Source: HLUCCA09 sp038745585 (GTDB lineage: Bacteria > Pseudomonadota > Alphaproteobacteria > Rhodobacterales > Rhodobacteraceae). Taken from it: a DNA stretch of 64,000 nt. Shown here piece by piece: positions 42,757 through 51,535 of this stretch (position 1 is its first letter; each line of letters begins with the position of its first letter). The DNA is taken from the NCBI GenBank assembly GCA_038745585.1, contig JBCDLH010000014.1, positions 1-64,000 of the forward strand. Reading direction: 5' to 3'. Below the pieces are notes generated by a model. It was not told where the DNA came from, made no database searches, and saw only the letters and a program-made list of their open reading frames with translations. The translations under genes and the position numbers were made by a program.

Positions 42757-43647
42757 TCAGGTCCACTTCGCCACGGGCGGGAGTGACATGAGCACGGCAT
42801 TCGCATCATGGCCGGTTTCGAGCCCAAACTTCGTGCCACGGTCGTAGACGAGGTTGTACTCGGCATAGAGCCCACGATGGACGAGCTGCGCCTCGCGGTC
42901 CGCATCGTTCCAGGCCCGGTCGCGATTGCGTTCGACCGTGGGCAGGTAGGCGGGGAGGAATGCGTTGCCCACTGCTTGGGTAAAGGCGAAATCCGCCTCC
43001 CAATCGCCCGTGTTCAAGTCGTCATAGAAGATCCCGCCGACACCGCGCGCCCGTTGGCGATGCGGGACATAGAAATACTCGTCTGCCCAGGCCTTGAACC
43101 GGGCGTAGTAATCGGGTGCGTGCGCATCGCAGGCGGTTTTGAGAACCGCGTGGAAGCGCGTTGTGTCTTCCTCGTATTCCAAGCACGGGTTAAGGTCCGA
43201 CCCACCGCCAAACCACCAGGCCCGCGGTGTCCAGAACATCCGCGTATTCATATGGACGGCGGGCGTATGCGGGTTTTGCATATGCGCGACAAGGCTGATC
43301 CCCGATGCCCAAAATCGCGGATCGTCCTCCATGCCCGGCACGCCGCGCGCTGCCATGGCCTGTTGCGCGCGGGAGCCGAGCGTGCCGAAGACGGTCGAGA
43401 CGTTGACGCCGACCTTCTCAAAGACCCGTCCGCCGCGCAGCACACTCATCAGCCCACCGCCAGCATCGCCGCCATCGTCCGACGTGCGCCGAGTCTCGCT
43501 GACCTCGAAACGGCCAGCGGCGGCATTGGCGAACGGGCCGGTGGTCTGCGCGTCTTCGAGTGCCTCAAAGGCCGCTACGATCCGGTCGCGCAACTCACGA
43601 AACCATGCAGACGTCCGCGTTTTGTGATTGTCGAATTGCTCGGTCAT
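42757..43647 (-). CDS. hemF: Oxygen-dependent coproporphyrinogen III oxidase
   Basis: Aerobic oxidative decarboxylation of coproporphyrinogen III to protoporphyrinogen IX, 296 residues. Family motifs are GGGLMSVLRGGRVFEKVGVNVSTVFG, NPHTPAVHMNTRMFW, WWFGGGSDLNPCLEYEEDTTRFH, YFYVPHRQRARGVGGIFYDDLNTGDWEADFAFTQ and LVYDRGTKFGLETGHDANAVLMSLPP. The O2-dependent isozyme implies heme synthesis under aerobic conditions; the radical HemN is not in the window. Together with hemE and hemC it forms a heme locus. Confidence 0.97.
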   Translation of the reverse strand: MTEQFDNHKTRTSAWFRELRDRIVAAFEALEDAQTTGPFANAAAGRFEVSETRRTSDDGGDAGGGLMSVLRGGRVFEKVGVNVSTVFGTLGSRAQQAMAARGVPGMEDDPRFWASGISLVAHMQNPHTPAVHMNTRMFWTPRAWWFGGGSDLNPCLEYEEDTTRFHAVLKTACDAHAPDYYARFKAWADEYFYVPHRQRARGVGGIFYDDLNTGDWEADFAFTQAVGNAFLPAYLPTVERNRDRAWNDADREAQLVHRGLYAEYNLVYDRGTKFGLETGHDANAVLMSLPPVAKWT

Positions 43648-43763
43648 GGCGCCCTCCGATCTCGCATACTCCGCACCACCGCTAGCATCGGGCCAGCCGC
43701 GCCGCCAGAGACGCGCGGTCGCGCCGCAATGCTCGATTAACCTTAACCGATTAGGAACGGGTC

Positions 43764-44147
43764 ATGCGTCCGTTGATACCCACTGTCCTCGTTGTCCTCG
43801 CCGCCTGCGCCACCCCGCGGGACGCCTGCCTACGGGCGTCCTTGTCCGAAATCGCCACGTTGGATCGGCTGATCGTGGAGACAGAGGGCAACCTGGCGCG
43901 CGGCTACCGGATCGAGCGAGAGCCGGTGGTCTCCACAGGGCTCGACTTTTGCCTCGGACGTGGCATTCACGACTCGGGGGTCCGGATCGGACTGCGCTAC
44001 TGCAACAGCGTCGAAACGCGCTATCGCGAGGTCGAAGTCGCCATCGACCCTGATGCGGAACGAAGAAAGCTCACCCAATTGCGCGGCAAACGCGCGGAGG
44101 CGTCACGGCTTGCGCAGGCGCAGGCGGCCTCTTGCCAGCCGGCTTAG
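43764..44147 (+). CDS. Small predicted lipoprotein, conserved unknown
   Basis: A 127-residue protein with a lipoprotein signal (MRPLIPTVLVVLAAC; lipobox LAAC). The mature part reads ACLRASLSEIATLDRLIVETEGNLARGYRIEREPVV, with paired cysteines at CLGRG and RYCNSVETRY, ending in a coiled-coil-like RKLTQLRGKRAEASRLAQAQA. Comparable small lipoproteins are common in Rhodobacteraceae; no function known. The gene is solitary, divergent from hemF. Confidence 0.75.
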   Translation: MRPLIPTVLVVLAACATPRDACLRASLSEIATLDRLIVETEGNLARGYRIEREPVVSTGLDFCLGRGIHDSGVRIGLRYCNSVETRYREVEVAIDPDAERRKLTQLRGKRAEASRLAQAQAASCQPA

Positions 44148-44202
44148 GCATCTTGGTCGCCATCGGCACCGCGGCGCATCCTACCCTCCGCGGCGCCGCG
44201 CC

Positions 44203-44649
44203 CTAGCCGGGCGGCGCGCGGCGCGCGGTCTCTTCCGCTGCGCGCTGGTCTTCGTCGGACAAGCCGAAGCGTTCGGCGGTCAACGCAAGATAGGCACGCT
44301 GGGCCCCCGGCTCACGCCCATCGGCCAGCAACACCTGCCACATTGCCTGCAGCAACGCGCGCCGCTCGCCCGCGTCGGTTCGCGCGCACACGGCCTGGGC
44401 AAAGCGTCCATCCGCTGGCGCTGCGGCCTCGAGCTTCTCCGCCTCGGCGCGGAGCTTGGCAGCGGCAACGGGATCGAGGCCGTAGGTCGTCTGCAAGACC
44501 CGGTCGATCTGGCCAATCTCGGCGACGTCATAATGCGCATCGGCCTTGGCCAGGCGGACGAGCACACCGGCCAAAGCATGGCGCGCGTCGAGCTCCGCCA
44601 ACGGCGTTTCGTACCGTCCAAAGAGGCGATCGAGGAGCTCTTGGATCAT
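44203..44649 (-). CDS. TerB-like domain protein
   Basis: A 148-residue helical protein of the TerB/DjlA-N superfamily: LLDRLFGRYETPLAELDARHALAGVLVRLAKADAHYDVAEIGQIDRVLQTTYGLDPVAAAKLRAEAEKLE, then the second half RRALLQAMWQVLLADGREPGAQRAYLALTAERFGLSDED. The acidic ADAHYDVAE and ADGREP loops correspond to family metal-binding sites. Despite the tellurite label of TerB, no ter genes are nearby, so resistance cannot be inferred. The start at 44649 is preferred over an upstream ATG at 44685. Confidence 0.88.
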   Translation of the reverse strand: MIQELLDRLFGRYETPLAELDARHALAGVLVRLAKADAHYDVAEIGQIDRVLQTTYGLDPVAAAKLRAEAEKLEAAAPADGRFAQAVCARTDAGERRALLQAMWQVLLADGREPGAQRAYLALTAERFGLSDEDQRAAEETARRAPPG

Positions 44650-44845
44650 GGAATGCGGTTTAGCTCTGCGTAGACCCACTTCCAAGGGTTGACCTCTGCT
44701 GCAACCCGGCCTCTCCTGCTCTTATGGACGCTGTCATCGGACGCAGCCCCGGGCACCCGCACCGCAAGGCCCACCAGTGGTGGCCGCCGCCCCGCGCGCA
44801 TGTGTGACTGACCCTTTCTCATCGACGCTCATTCAGGAGAGGCCC

Positions 44846-45973
44846 ATGACCTCCGTCCATCTCGACCCGCAAGCGCGGATGCTCACCCTTGCCTGGCCCG
44901 ACGGCCAAGAGGCGCGCTTTCCCTATCTTTGGCTAAAGGACAATGACCCGGCTGCATTTCACCCAGACACCGCCGAGCGGATCGGCGACTTGCTCTCGGT
45001 CCCACTCGACGTTGCGCCGACCAAGGCTCGGATCGACAACGATAACCTAGAGCTCTTTTGGCCGGGTGAAGCGGCGCCGTCGCAGATCGCGCTTGCATGG
45101 CTCTGCGAGCATGCGCCGGGCCGCGCGCTCCATGATTTCGCCGATGTCCCGACCCATGCGTGGCGCCAGGTCGACCCGGCCGAACTGCCCCGCGCCTCGG
45201 CAGAAACGCTGATTGCGGACGAGGCCGCCCTTTCGGATTGGATGACGCAGGCCAAGGCCTGGGGGCTGGCGCTTGTCGAAGGGCTCGCCGACGATCCCGA
45301 TGCGGGGATAGAGATCGGCCGGCGCATCGGCTTTTTGCGGCAGACAAACTTCGGCTTGATCTTTGAGGTCCGCTCCAAGCCCGATCCCAACAACCTGGCC
45401 TACACGGCCGAGGCGCTGCCGCTACATACCGATCTGCCCAATCAAGACCTGCCGCCGGGCTACCAATTCCTACATTGCTTGGCGAATGACGCAGATGGCG
45501 GCGGGTCCGTCTTTGCCGACGGCGTGGCCCTCGCCGAGGCCCTGCGTGCGGCCGATCCCGAAGCCTTTGCGCTCTTGGCGGAAACGCCGGTCCCGTTCCG
45601 TTTTCACGACCGGGATTACGACATCCGTTCGCGCAAGCCCACGATTGTTACCGATGCGACGGGACAGGTTACGGAGATCTGCTGGAACGCGCATATCGCC
45701 GGGGTCATCGACCTGCCCCCCGAACGGATCGCACCCTTCTATGCGGCCTATCGGGCGTTCATGGCACTGACCCGCGATCCGAGCTTTCAGGTCAGCTTCA
45801 CGTTGGCGCCGGGCCAGATGGTTGTCTTCGACAATCGCCGCGTCCTTCACGGGCGCGCTGCGTTCGATCCATCAACAGGCCGGCGGCACTTGCGTGGTTT
45901 CTATGTGGATCGGGGCGAGTGGGATTCGCGGCTGCGCGTTCTGTTGCGGCGGGCAGCGTCCAAACCAAGCTAA
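44846..45973 (+). CDS. Gamma-butyrobetaine / trimethyllysine dioxygenase family enzyme
   Basis: Fe(II)/2-oxoglutarate oxygenase of 375 residues. The N-terminal DUF971-like domain (LDPQARMLTLAWPDGQEARFPYLWLKDNDP) is followed by a TauD fold. Iron ligands are His and Asp in LPLHTDLP and a distal His in NRRVLHGR; the 2-oxoglutarate Arg lies near GRRHLRGFY. Relatives hydroxylate gamma-butyrobetaine or trimethyllysine in carnitine metabolism, which is the best guess. AGGAGAGG lies just before the ATG at 44846. No carnitine-pathway neighbours are present. Confidence 0.9.
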   Translation: MTSVHLDPQARMLTLAWPDGQEARFPYLWLKDNDPAAFHPDTAERIGDLLSVPLDVAPTKARIDNDNLELFWPGEAAPSQIALAWLCEHAPGRALHDFADVPTHAWRQVDPAELPRASAETLIADEAALSDWMTQAKAWGLALVEGLADDPDAGIEIGRRIGFLRQTNFGLIFEVRSKPDPNNLAYTAEALPLHTDLPNQDLPPGYQFLHCLANDADGGGSVFADGVALAEALRAADPEAFALLAETPVPFRFHDRDYDIRSRKPTIVTDATGQVTEICWNAHIAGVIDLPPERIAPFYAAYRAFMALTRDPSFQVSFTLAPGQMVVFDNRRVLHGRAAFDPSTGRRHLRGFYVDRGEWDSRLRVLLRRAASKPS

Positions 45974-46146
45974 CGCTATGGCAAGCGTTGCGCTTGGGCC
46001 GCATCCCCGCGACATCCGCGCAACGCTCTCTTTCGATTGGCTAAAACTCGCGCCATCGGAGCGCCATGCGCTTGTCTTTTGCGGCGCAAGCGCTCATCTA
46101 TAAAGGCTTGAAGGTATCGCCGTACGCGCTCCACCGGAATCCTTGA

Positions 46147-47064
46147 ATGCCCACAAGTCCTCTTGGCTCTAGCATTGCGACTGCGTTTCGGCGCGGGGCC
46201 GCAGCCGCTGTCTGCGGCGTGGTCGGTCTGGGTGTCGCGCAGGCTGGGGAGAGTGTGCCAGCCAGCGAAGCGTTCGTGCCGAGCTTTGGCGAGGTCGTCA
46301 GCGCCTCGGAGTCACTCTCGGCAACGGCCTCCTCGCAAGCAGAGAGCGGGCGCCGTTTTGTGTTCACAGTGCTTCTCGGCGCGGAGTCGCGACCCGGCTA
46401 TTTCGGCGCTGACGAGAATATAGCGATCCCACAGATTTCGCCAAACATTCTGGCGTTGAACCTCGGCCGTGTAAGCCTGGGCGATCCAAACCGCGCCTTT
46501 GCGTCCGACCCAAGCGACCGACCGCTCGGTTTCGGTTTTGGCGGATCGCTCCGTGTGATCACCGAGCGCTCGTCGGACGATTTCGACGAGCTTGAGGGCC
46601 TCGATGACGTCGACCTCTCGGTTGAGATTGGCGCTCAAGTTGGATATGTTTGGACCAATGCAGAAGCGTTCGGCGCCCTGCGCTATGGCGCGATTGGACA
46701 TGAAAGCTGGGTCGGCGAGCTGGGGGCAAACCTTGTGGCACGCCCGACGGACGACCTCGCCCTCCGCGTGGGGCCGCGCTTCCTTTTCGGATCCGACGAC
46801 TACACAGACACCTATTTCGGCGTGACAGAGGACGAAGCCGCGGCGAGCGGCTTTGACGCGTACGACCCGGATGCAGGCTTGGTCAGCGCCGGCGTTGAGG
46901 TCATTGCAACCTACCGCCTCGGGCGCCAGTGGTGGCTCGAAGGGCGCGCCCGCTGGGATCAGTTCCAAGACGATGCCGCGGACAGCCCCATCGTCGAGCA
47001 GGGGGCGACGGATCAGGGCACGATTTCCATCGGCGTGCGACGGGCCTTCGTTCTCGACTTTTAG
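46147..47064 (+). CDS. MipA/OmpV family outer-membrane protein
   Basis: A 305-residue secreted beta-barrel. An Ala-rich signal peptide ending about AQA (residue 33) is followed by a Ser/Ala linker. The family core follows: VFTVLLGAESRPGYFGADENIAIPQISPNILALNLGRVSLG, GFGFGGSLRVITERSSDD, VSAGVEVIATYRLGRQWWLEGRARWDQFQDDAADSPIVEQ and a terminal aromatic, RRAFVLDF, typical of barrel assembly. The function of MipA/OmpV proteins is not established. Single gene before thrS. Confidence 0.9.
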   Translation: MPTSPLGSSIATAFRRGAAAAVCGVVGLGVAQAGESVPASEAFVPSFGEVVSASESLSATASSQAESGRRFVFTVLLGAESRPGYFGADENIAIPQISPNILALNLGRVSLGDPNRAFASDPSDRPLGFGFGGSLRVITERSSDDFDELEGLDDVDLSVEIGAQVGYVWTNAEAFGALRYGAIGHESWVGELGANLVARPTDDLALRVGPRFLFGSDDYTDTYFGVTEDEAAASGFDAYDPDAGLVSAGVEVIATYRLGRQWWLEGRARWDQFQDDAADSPIVEQGATDQGTISIGVRRAFVLDF

Positions 47065-47223
47065 GGCACATTTCGAGCAGTCTGGGCGGCCGAGACCGCC
47101 AACTCTGCAAATCTGCCCCCCTCCCAGCCAAGCGTCGGCTTGACGTCCCGGGCGCTAGGCCTCACACCCCGGTGACCCGCAACCGGGCGCACCCGTAGGC
47201 GCCGAACCGACGAGGAGGCCAAC

Positions 47224-49185
47224 ATGGCCGACACGCCCCATCCCAAAATCACGTTGACTCTGCCCGACGGCGCGCAGCGCACTATGCCCGCTGGCACTAC
47301 CGTCGCGGATCTGGCCGCCGAGATATCGACATCGCTTGCCAAGAAAGCGGTCTCAGCCACCGTCAACGGAAAGCATTGGGACATGGCCTGGCCGATCGAG
47401 ACGGATGCCGAGATCGCCATCCATACGATGAAGGACGCCGCGCCTGCGCTGGAGCTTATTCGCCACGACCTCGCCCATGTCATGGCACGCGCGGTGCAGG
47501 AGATCTGGCCCGCTGTAAAGGTCACCATTGGCCCCGTGATCAAGGACGGCTGGTACTACGATTTCGACCGGGCCGCGCCATTCACCCCCGAAGATCTCGG
47601 CACCATCGAAAAGAAGATGCGCGAGATCATCGCGGCGCGTGACCCTGTACGTACCGAGCTGTGGGACCGTGCGCGCGCGCTTGCGCATTACGAGGCGTCG
47701 TGCGAGCCCTACAAGGTCGAGCTAGTCGGGATGATCCCCGAAGGCGAGGCGATCCGAATGTATTGGCACGGCGGGTGGCAAGACCTTTGCCGCGGCCCGC
47801 ACCTCCAACATACCGGCCAGCTTCCCGCAGACGCCTTCAAACTGATGAAGGTCGCCGGTGCGTATTGGCGGGGCGACAACACTCGTCCCGTGCTTCAGCG
47901 GATCTATGGCGTGGCCTTCCGCACCAAGCAGGACCTTAAGGACCATTTGCACTTCCTCGAAGAAGCCGAAAGGCGCGATCACCGCCGGTTGGGCCGCGAG
48001 ATGGAGCTTTTCCACTTTCAGGAGGAGGCGCCGGGCATGGTCTTTTGGCACCCGAATGGTTGGACGATCTATCGCGCGCTTGAGGACTACATGCGCCGGC
48101 GCCTGCAAGCCGCAGGCTATAGCGAAATCAAGACGCCGCAAGTCGTAGACCGCAAGCTCTGGGAAGCCTCGGGGCACTGGGACAAATACCGTGAGAACAT
48201 GTACATCACGGAGATCGACGAAGAGCACGCCAACGAAAAGCGCACCAATGCACTGAAACCGATGAACTGCCCCTGCCACGTGCAGGTCTTTAACCACGGT
48301 CTAAAGTCCTATCGCGACCTGCCGCTCCGCATCGCCGAGTTCGGCTCCTGTCACCGCTACGAGGCCCATGGGGCGCTTCACGGGCTGATGCGGGTCCGCG
48401 GCTTTACGCAGGACGATGCTCACATCTTCTGCACCGAAGACCAGATCGAAGAGGAATGCGCGAAGTTCATCGGCTTGCTCTCGAGCATCTACGCCGACCT
48501 CGGCTTCGAGAGGTTCGACATCAAGTTTTCCACAAGGCCGGAGACGCGCGTCGGCTCGGATGACGTCTGGGACAAGGCGGAGGCCGCCTTGGAAAAGGCA
48601 ATCCTGTCGGTGCGCAACGACTACGAGCTCGACCCGGGCGAAGGCGCATTTTACGGTCCGAAGCTCGACTTTAAGCTGACAGATGCCATTGGCCGCGAGT
48701 GGCAATGCGGAACACTTCAAGCCGACTTCAATCTGCCGGAACGGCTCGATGCCAACTACATCGGTGCCGACGGTGAAAAGCATCGGCCCGTCATGCTGCA
48801 CCGAGCGATTTTGGGCTCGTTCGAGCGCTTCCTCGGCATTCTGATCGAGAACTATTCGGGCAAGCTGCCCTATTGGCTCGCCCCGCGGCAGGTCGTCGTG
48901 GCCTCGATTGTGTCGGAGGCCGATGCCTTCGTGCACGAAGCGGTCGAGACACTGCGCGCCACTGGACTCCGGGCCGAGGCCGACACGCGTAACGAAAAGA
49001 TCAACTACAAGGTGCGGGAGCATTCGGTCGCCAAAGTTCCCGTGATCCTCGCCATCGGCATGCGCGAAGTCGAGGAGCGGACGGCCACCATCCGTCGGCT
49101 CGGGCAAAAACAGACGGAGACGCAGGTTCTTAACGAGATAGTCACCCGACTCGCGGAAGAAGCGACACCGCCCGATCTCCGCTAG
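47224..49185 (+). CDS. thrS: Threonine-tRNA ligase
   Basis: Class II synthetase charging tRNA-Thr, 653 residues. Domains in order: N-terminal TGS domain (KITLTLPDGAQRTMPAGTTVADLA), editing N2 domain (RHDLAHVMARAV, DLCRGPHLQHTGQLPADAFKL), catalytic core (ALKPMNCPCHVQVF with the zinc Cys, DDAHIFCTEDQIEEE, LPERLDANYIGADGEKHRPVMLHRAILGSFERFLGILIE) and the anticodon-binding domain (VVVASIVSEADAF). GAGGAGG precedes the ATG. The 159-base leader has no recognisable regulatory structure. Confidence 0.97.
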   Translation: MADTPHPKITLTLPDGAQRTMPAGTTVADLAAEISTSLAKKAVSATVNGKHWDMAWPIETDAEIAIHTMKDAAPALELIRHDLAHVMARAVQEIWPAVKVTIGPVIKDGWYYDFDRAAPFTPEDLGTIEKKMREIIAARDPVRTELWDRARALAHYEASCEPYKVELVGMIPEGEAIRMYWHGGWQDLCRGPHLQHTGQLPADAFKLMKVAGAYWRGDNTRPVLQRIYGVAFRTKQDLKDHLHFLEEAERRDHRRLGREMELFHFQEEAPGMVFWHPNGWTIYRALEDYMRRRLQAAGYSEIKTPQVVDRKLWEASGHWDKYRENMYITEIDEEHANEKRTNALKPMNCPCHVQVFNHGLKSYRDLPLRIAEFGSCHRYEAHGALHGLMRVRGFTQDDAHIFCTEDQIEEECAKFIGLLSSIYADLGFERFDIKFSTRPETRVGSDDVWDKAEAALEKAILSVRNDYELDPGEGAFYGPKLDFKLTDAIGREWQCGTLQADFNLPERLDANYIGADGEKHRPVMLHRAILGSFERFLGILIENYSGKLPYWLAPRQVVVASIVSEADAFVHEAVETLRATGLRAEADTRNEKINYKVREHSVAKVPVILAIGMREVEERTATIRRLGQKQTETQVLNEIVTRLAEEATPPDLR

Positions 49186-49259
49186 GCCAGCGCCGCATTG
49201 TTGCCGTTCTCGCCCTACAGCGTTGTCGGACGTGAAACTCCGACGAGGCTGCGGGGCCC

Positions 49260-49796
49260 ATGCGCTACGAACCTTCCATCCAACTGCAGCGCGCTTCGGC
49301 GATCCGCGCCGACTTGCAGGCGCGGGCCGACATGCTTGCTGCGGCTGAGCGCGAGTTTATGCGTGATGCGCACCACATGGGCCGGTTGGAGGCATCCTTC
49401 GCACGTTGGCTGCTTGAGTTTCGCGCAGCCTTTGGCAACCGGTTTTGCGTGAACGCTCTGCTTAGCCTGCTACCGCTGCCCGAGGCGGCGTCCAGCGATC
49501 CAGCGGAGGCGCGACTGCGCCAGCGCCACACTCTCTCGCACGCTCTCCGCCCCGCCGTCTTCCGCGCCATCGCAAAGCGCCGGGACGCCTTGGCCTGTGT
49601 CGCGGCGACGGATACACAGATAGCGAGCCGGACCCATACGGAAGCCTACACGCTGGCCTTCGCGCCGGACTTCACCGGGCAGGTTGACGAGGCCGCACAG
49701 CGAGCGCTCGCGTCGCTGCTTGCAGAGCCTCAGGCAACAGATGCCGCCGCAACACCGGCGCGCGATGCGCGGCTGCCCTCTCCAGCGCAAATCTGA
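49260..49796 (+). CDS. Hypothetical protein, unknown
   Basis: A 178-residue soluble, mainly helical protein (RASAIRADLQARADMLAAAEREFMRDAHHMGRLEASFARWLLEFRAAFGNRF). No family was recognised. The length and usual codon composition support coding. The ribosome binding site (GCGGGGCCC) is weak. It follows thrS by 74 bases and may share its transcript. Helices and several Arg/His clusters are visible; nothing else can be said. Confidence 0.6.
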   Translation: MRYEPSIQLQRASAIRADLQARADMLAAAEREFMRDAHHMGRLEASFARWLLEFRAAFGNRFCVNALLSLLPLPEAASSDPAEARLRQRHTLSHALRPAVFRAIAKRRDALACVAATDTQIASRTHTEAYTLAFAPDFTGQVDEAAQRALASLLAEPQATDAAATPARDARLPSPAQI

Positions 49797-50204
49797 AGCG
49801 TTCGAGGACTTCGGACGCGCCGAAGAAGGATCCGACCGGAACGCGCGCCCTGCCCGGGACATGAGCCGCGACCGCCGCCGGACGCGCTCAATACGGAGAC
49901 ACGAAACCCTCACGTGCCCGGCCTCTTGTTGCAAATCGTGTCGGCCCACACATCGCCTATTGTTACAGCATCGGGCCTGATCCGTGAAACATTGCCGCTC
50001 CCCAGGAGCAGCAGTCGGATACAAAATATAATTAAATTAATAAGTTAAGCGGATTACGGCCAAATGCATCGATAAACTCGGCATCACGGCCGCGTGCTGC
50101 ACACCCCCGTTAGTGGCGTCTTAGGGTATCGTCCGACTACCGTGCGGCCACGCCATGGCGCGCGTCATGGCCCCGATCCCTGACGACCTCAGAAAGGATT
50201 TATC
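49797..50204. other. Intergenic region upstream of the bufferin-type operon
   Basis: 408 bases without a convincing gene. It contains an AT-rich block (50019-50049, only three G/C of 31) and GGTATCGTCCG at 50125-50135, which recurs at 53784-53794. The operon promoter must lie here. Overlapping frames are shadows. Confidence 0.5.
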
Positions 50205-50510
50205 ATGTCGACTACGAAATCCCTCGCCCTGGTGGGTGCTGTCGCCGCAGCGGCCTCTGCGTACGCTGCTGCCCCGGCCTCAGCCCAAGCCATGGAGAAG
50301 TGCTTTGGCATCTCGCTTGCCGGGGAGAACGATTGCGCTGCTGGCCCAGGCACGACGTGCGCGGGCACGTCGACGGTGGATTACCAGGGCAATGCCTGGA
50401 CGCTCGTCGAAGCCGGGACCTGCGCCGAGATTGAGCTGCCTGCGCTGGCCGATGGTACGCCGCGCGTCGGCTCGCTTGAAGAGCTCGACCGCGACCTGCC
50501 TACGACCTAA
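50205..50510 (+). CDS. DUF2282 family bufferin-type RiPP precursor
   Basis: A 101-residue secreted small protein. A signal peptide of about 29 residues (SLALVGAVAAAASAYAAAPASAQA) is followed by a four-cysteine core: EKCFGISLAGENDCAAGPGTTCAGTSTVDYQGNAWTLVEAGTC (Cys 33, 44, 52, 73). This is the DUF2282 pattern (EKC.G, DC.AG, TCAG.S). Such proteins are precursors of bufferins, copper-binding peptides in which the partner enzymes modify cysteines (family knowledge). The tail after Cys 73 is acidic and about 28 residues long. AAAGGA precedes the ATG. It leads the bufABCD-like operon. Confidence 0.9.
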   Translation: MSTTKSLALVGAVAAAASAYAAAPASAQAMEKCFGISLAGENDCAAGPGTTCAGTSTVDYQGNAWTLVEAGTCAEIELPALADGTPRVGSLEELDRDLPTT

Positions 50511-50644
50511 GCACATTTGGCCCGCGCGGCTGAGGCGATGCCCTAGCCCTGCGGGCCTTTGTGTTGCTAAACTCCAATGTGAAGGCGTGTCACAAGCCGC
50601 GCCCGCACCGCCGCCGCCGCCAGATCTAACGGGCGAGGAAACCC

Positions 50645-51535
50645 ATGCTCGATACACAACCCGTGAATTCGCTGCCCGCCGCGCCCGGCGTCGGATACAA
50701 GTCGCAGCACTTTGACGGCGTCATGAACGCGCCCGAAAGCGTGCGCTGGCTGGAGATCCACGCGGAGAACTATCTCGGCGATGGCGGGCGACCGATTGCC
50801 CAGCTGAAGGCGCTTGCCGAGCGGTTTCCCATCTCGGTGCATGGCGTCGGCCTCTCTATCGGCGCAGAGAACGGGCTCGACCGCGAGCACCTAGGCCGCG
50901 TGAAGCGATTGGTCGATTGGCTTGCGCCCGCGAGCTTTTCAGAACACCTCGCGTGGTCGACCCATGACACCGCGTTTCTCAACGACCTGCTGCCACTGCC
51001 CTACACGGAGGCGACGCTGACCCTTGTTGCGTGCCATATCGAGCAGGTGCAGGACACGTTGGGCCGCCGCATGCTGCTCGAAAACCCGAGCACGTATCTC
51101 GCCTTCGAGGAAAGCGATATGTCTGAGACCGACTTTCTGCGCGAATTAGTGCGGCGCACCGGCTGCGGGCTGCTGCTCGATGTCAATAACGTCTTTGTGT
51201 CGGCCACCAATCAGCAGACCGATCCGCGTGCCTATCTAGCCCACTATCCCATGGCTGCTGTTGGAGAGATGCATCTCGGCGGCCACGACGAGGAGACCGA
51301 CGAACACGGCGCACCCTTGCTCATAGATAGCCACGGCGCCGAAGTCGTGGACCCGGTGTGGACGCTCTACCGCGAGGTGATTGCTGCAACAGGCCCTCGC
51401 CCAACGCTGATCGAGTGGGACACCGATGTGCCGGACTGGCCGGTCCTTGCCGCCGAAGCGGATCGCGCGGCTGCAATCCTCAAAGCGGAGGCGGCGCGCC
51501 GGGATGTCGGCGCCGGAGCAGAGGCATGGGCGTAA
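50645..51535 (+). CDS. DUF692 multinuclear iron-dependent oxidase (BufB/MbnB type)
   Basis: A 296-residue TIM-barrel protein of the MbnB/DUF692 group, which uses two or three iron ions to modify peptide cysteines. Candidate metal ligands are recognisable across the barrel: WLEIHAENYLG, VHGVGLSIG, SEHLAWS, LLENPSTY, LLLDVNNVFVS, MHLGGHD, LIDSHGAEV and TLIEWDTDVP. It lies downstream of the DUF2282 precursor, so thiooxazole-type modification of the precursor cysteines is the likely role (inference from the family). It overlaps the next gene by ten bases. Confidence 0.94.
   Translation: MLDTQPVNSLPAAPGVGYKSQHFDGVMNAPESVRWLEIHAENYLGDGGRPIAQLKALAERFPISVHGVGLSIGAENGLDREHLGRVKRLVDWLAPASFSEHLAWSTHDTAFLNDLLPLPYTEATLTLVACHIEQVQDTLGRRMLLENPSTYLAFEESDMSETDFLRELVRRTGCGLLLDVNNVFVSATNQQTDPRAYLAHYPMAAVGEMHLGGHDEETDEHGAPLLIDSHGAEVVDPVWTLYREVIAATGPRPTLIEWDTDVPDWPVLAAEADRAAAILKAEAARRDVGAGAEAWA

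Noticed and set aside
51358..51525. Extended N-terminus of the DUF2063 protein
   Set aside because: It overlaps the DUF692 gene and is Cys/Arg-rich; the family N-terminus begins at 51526.
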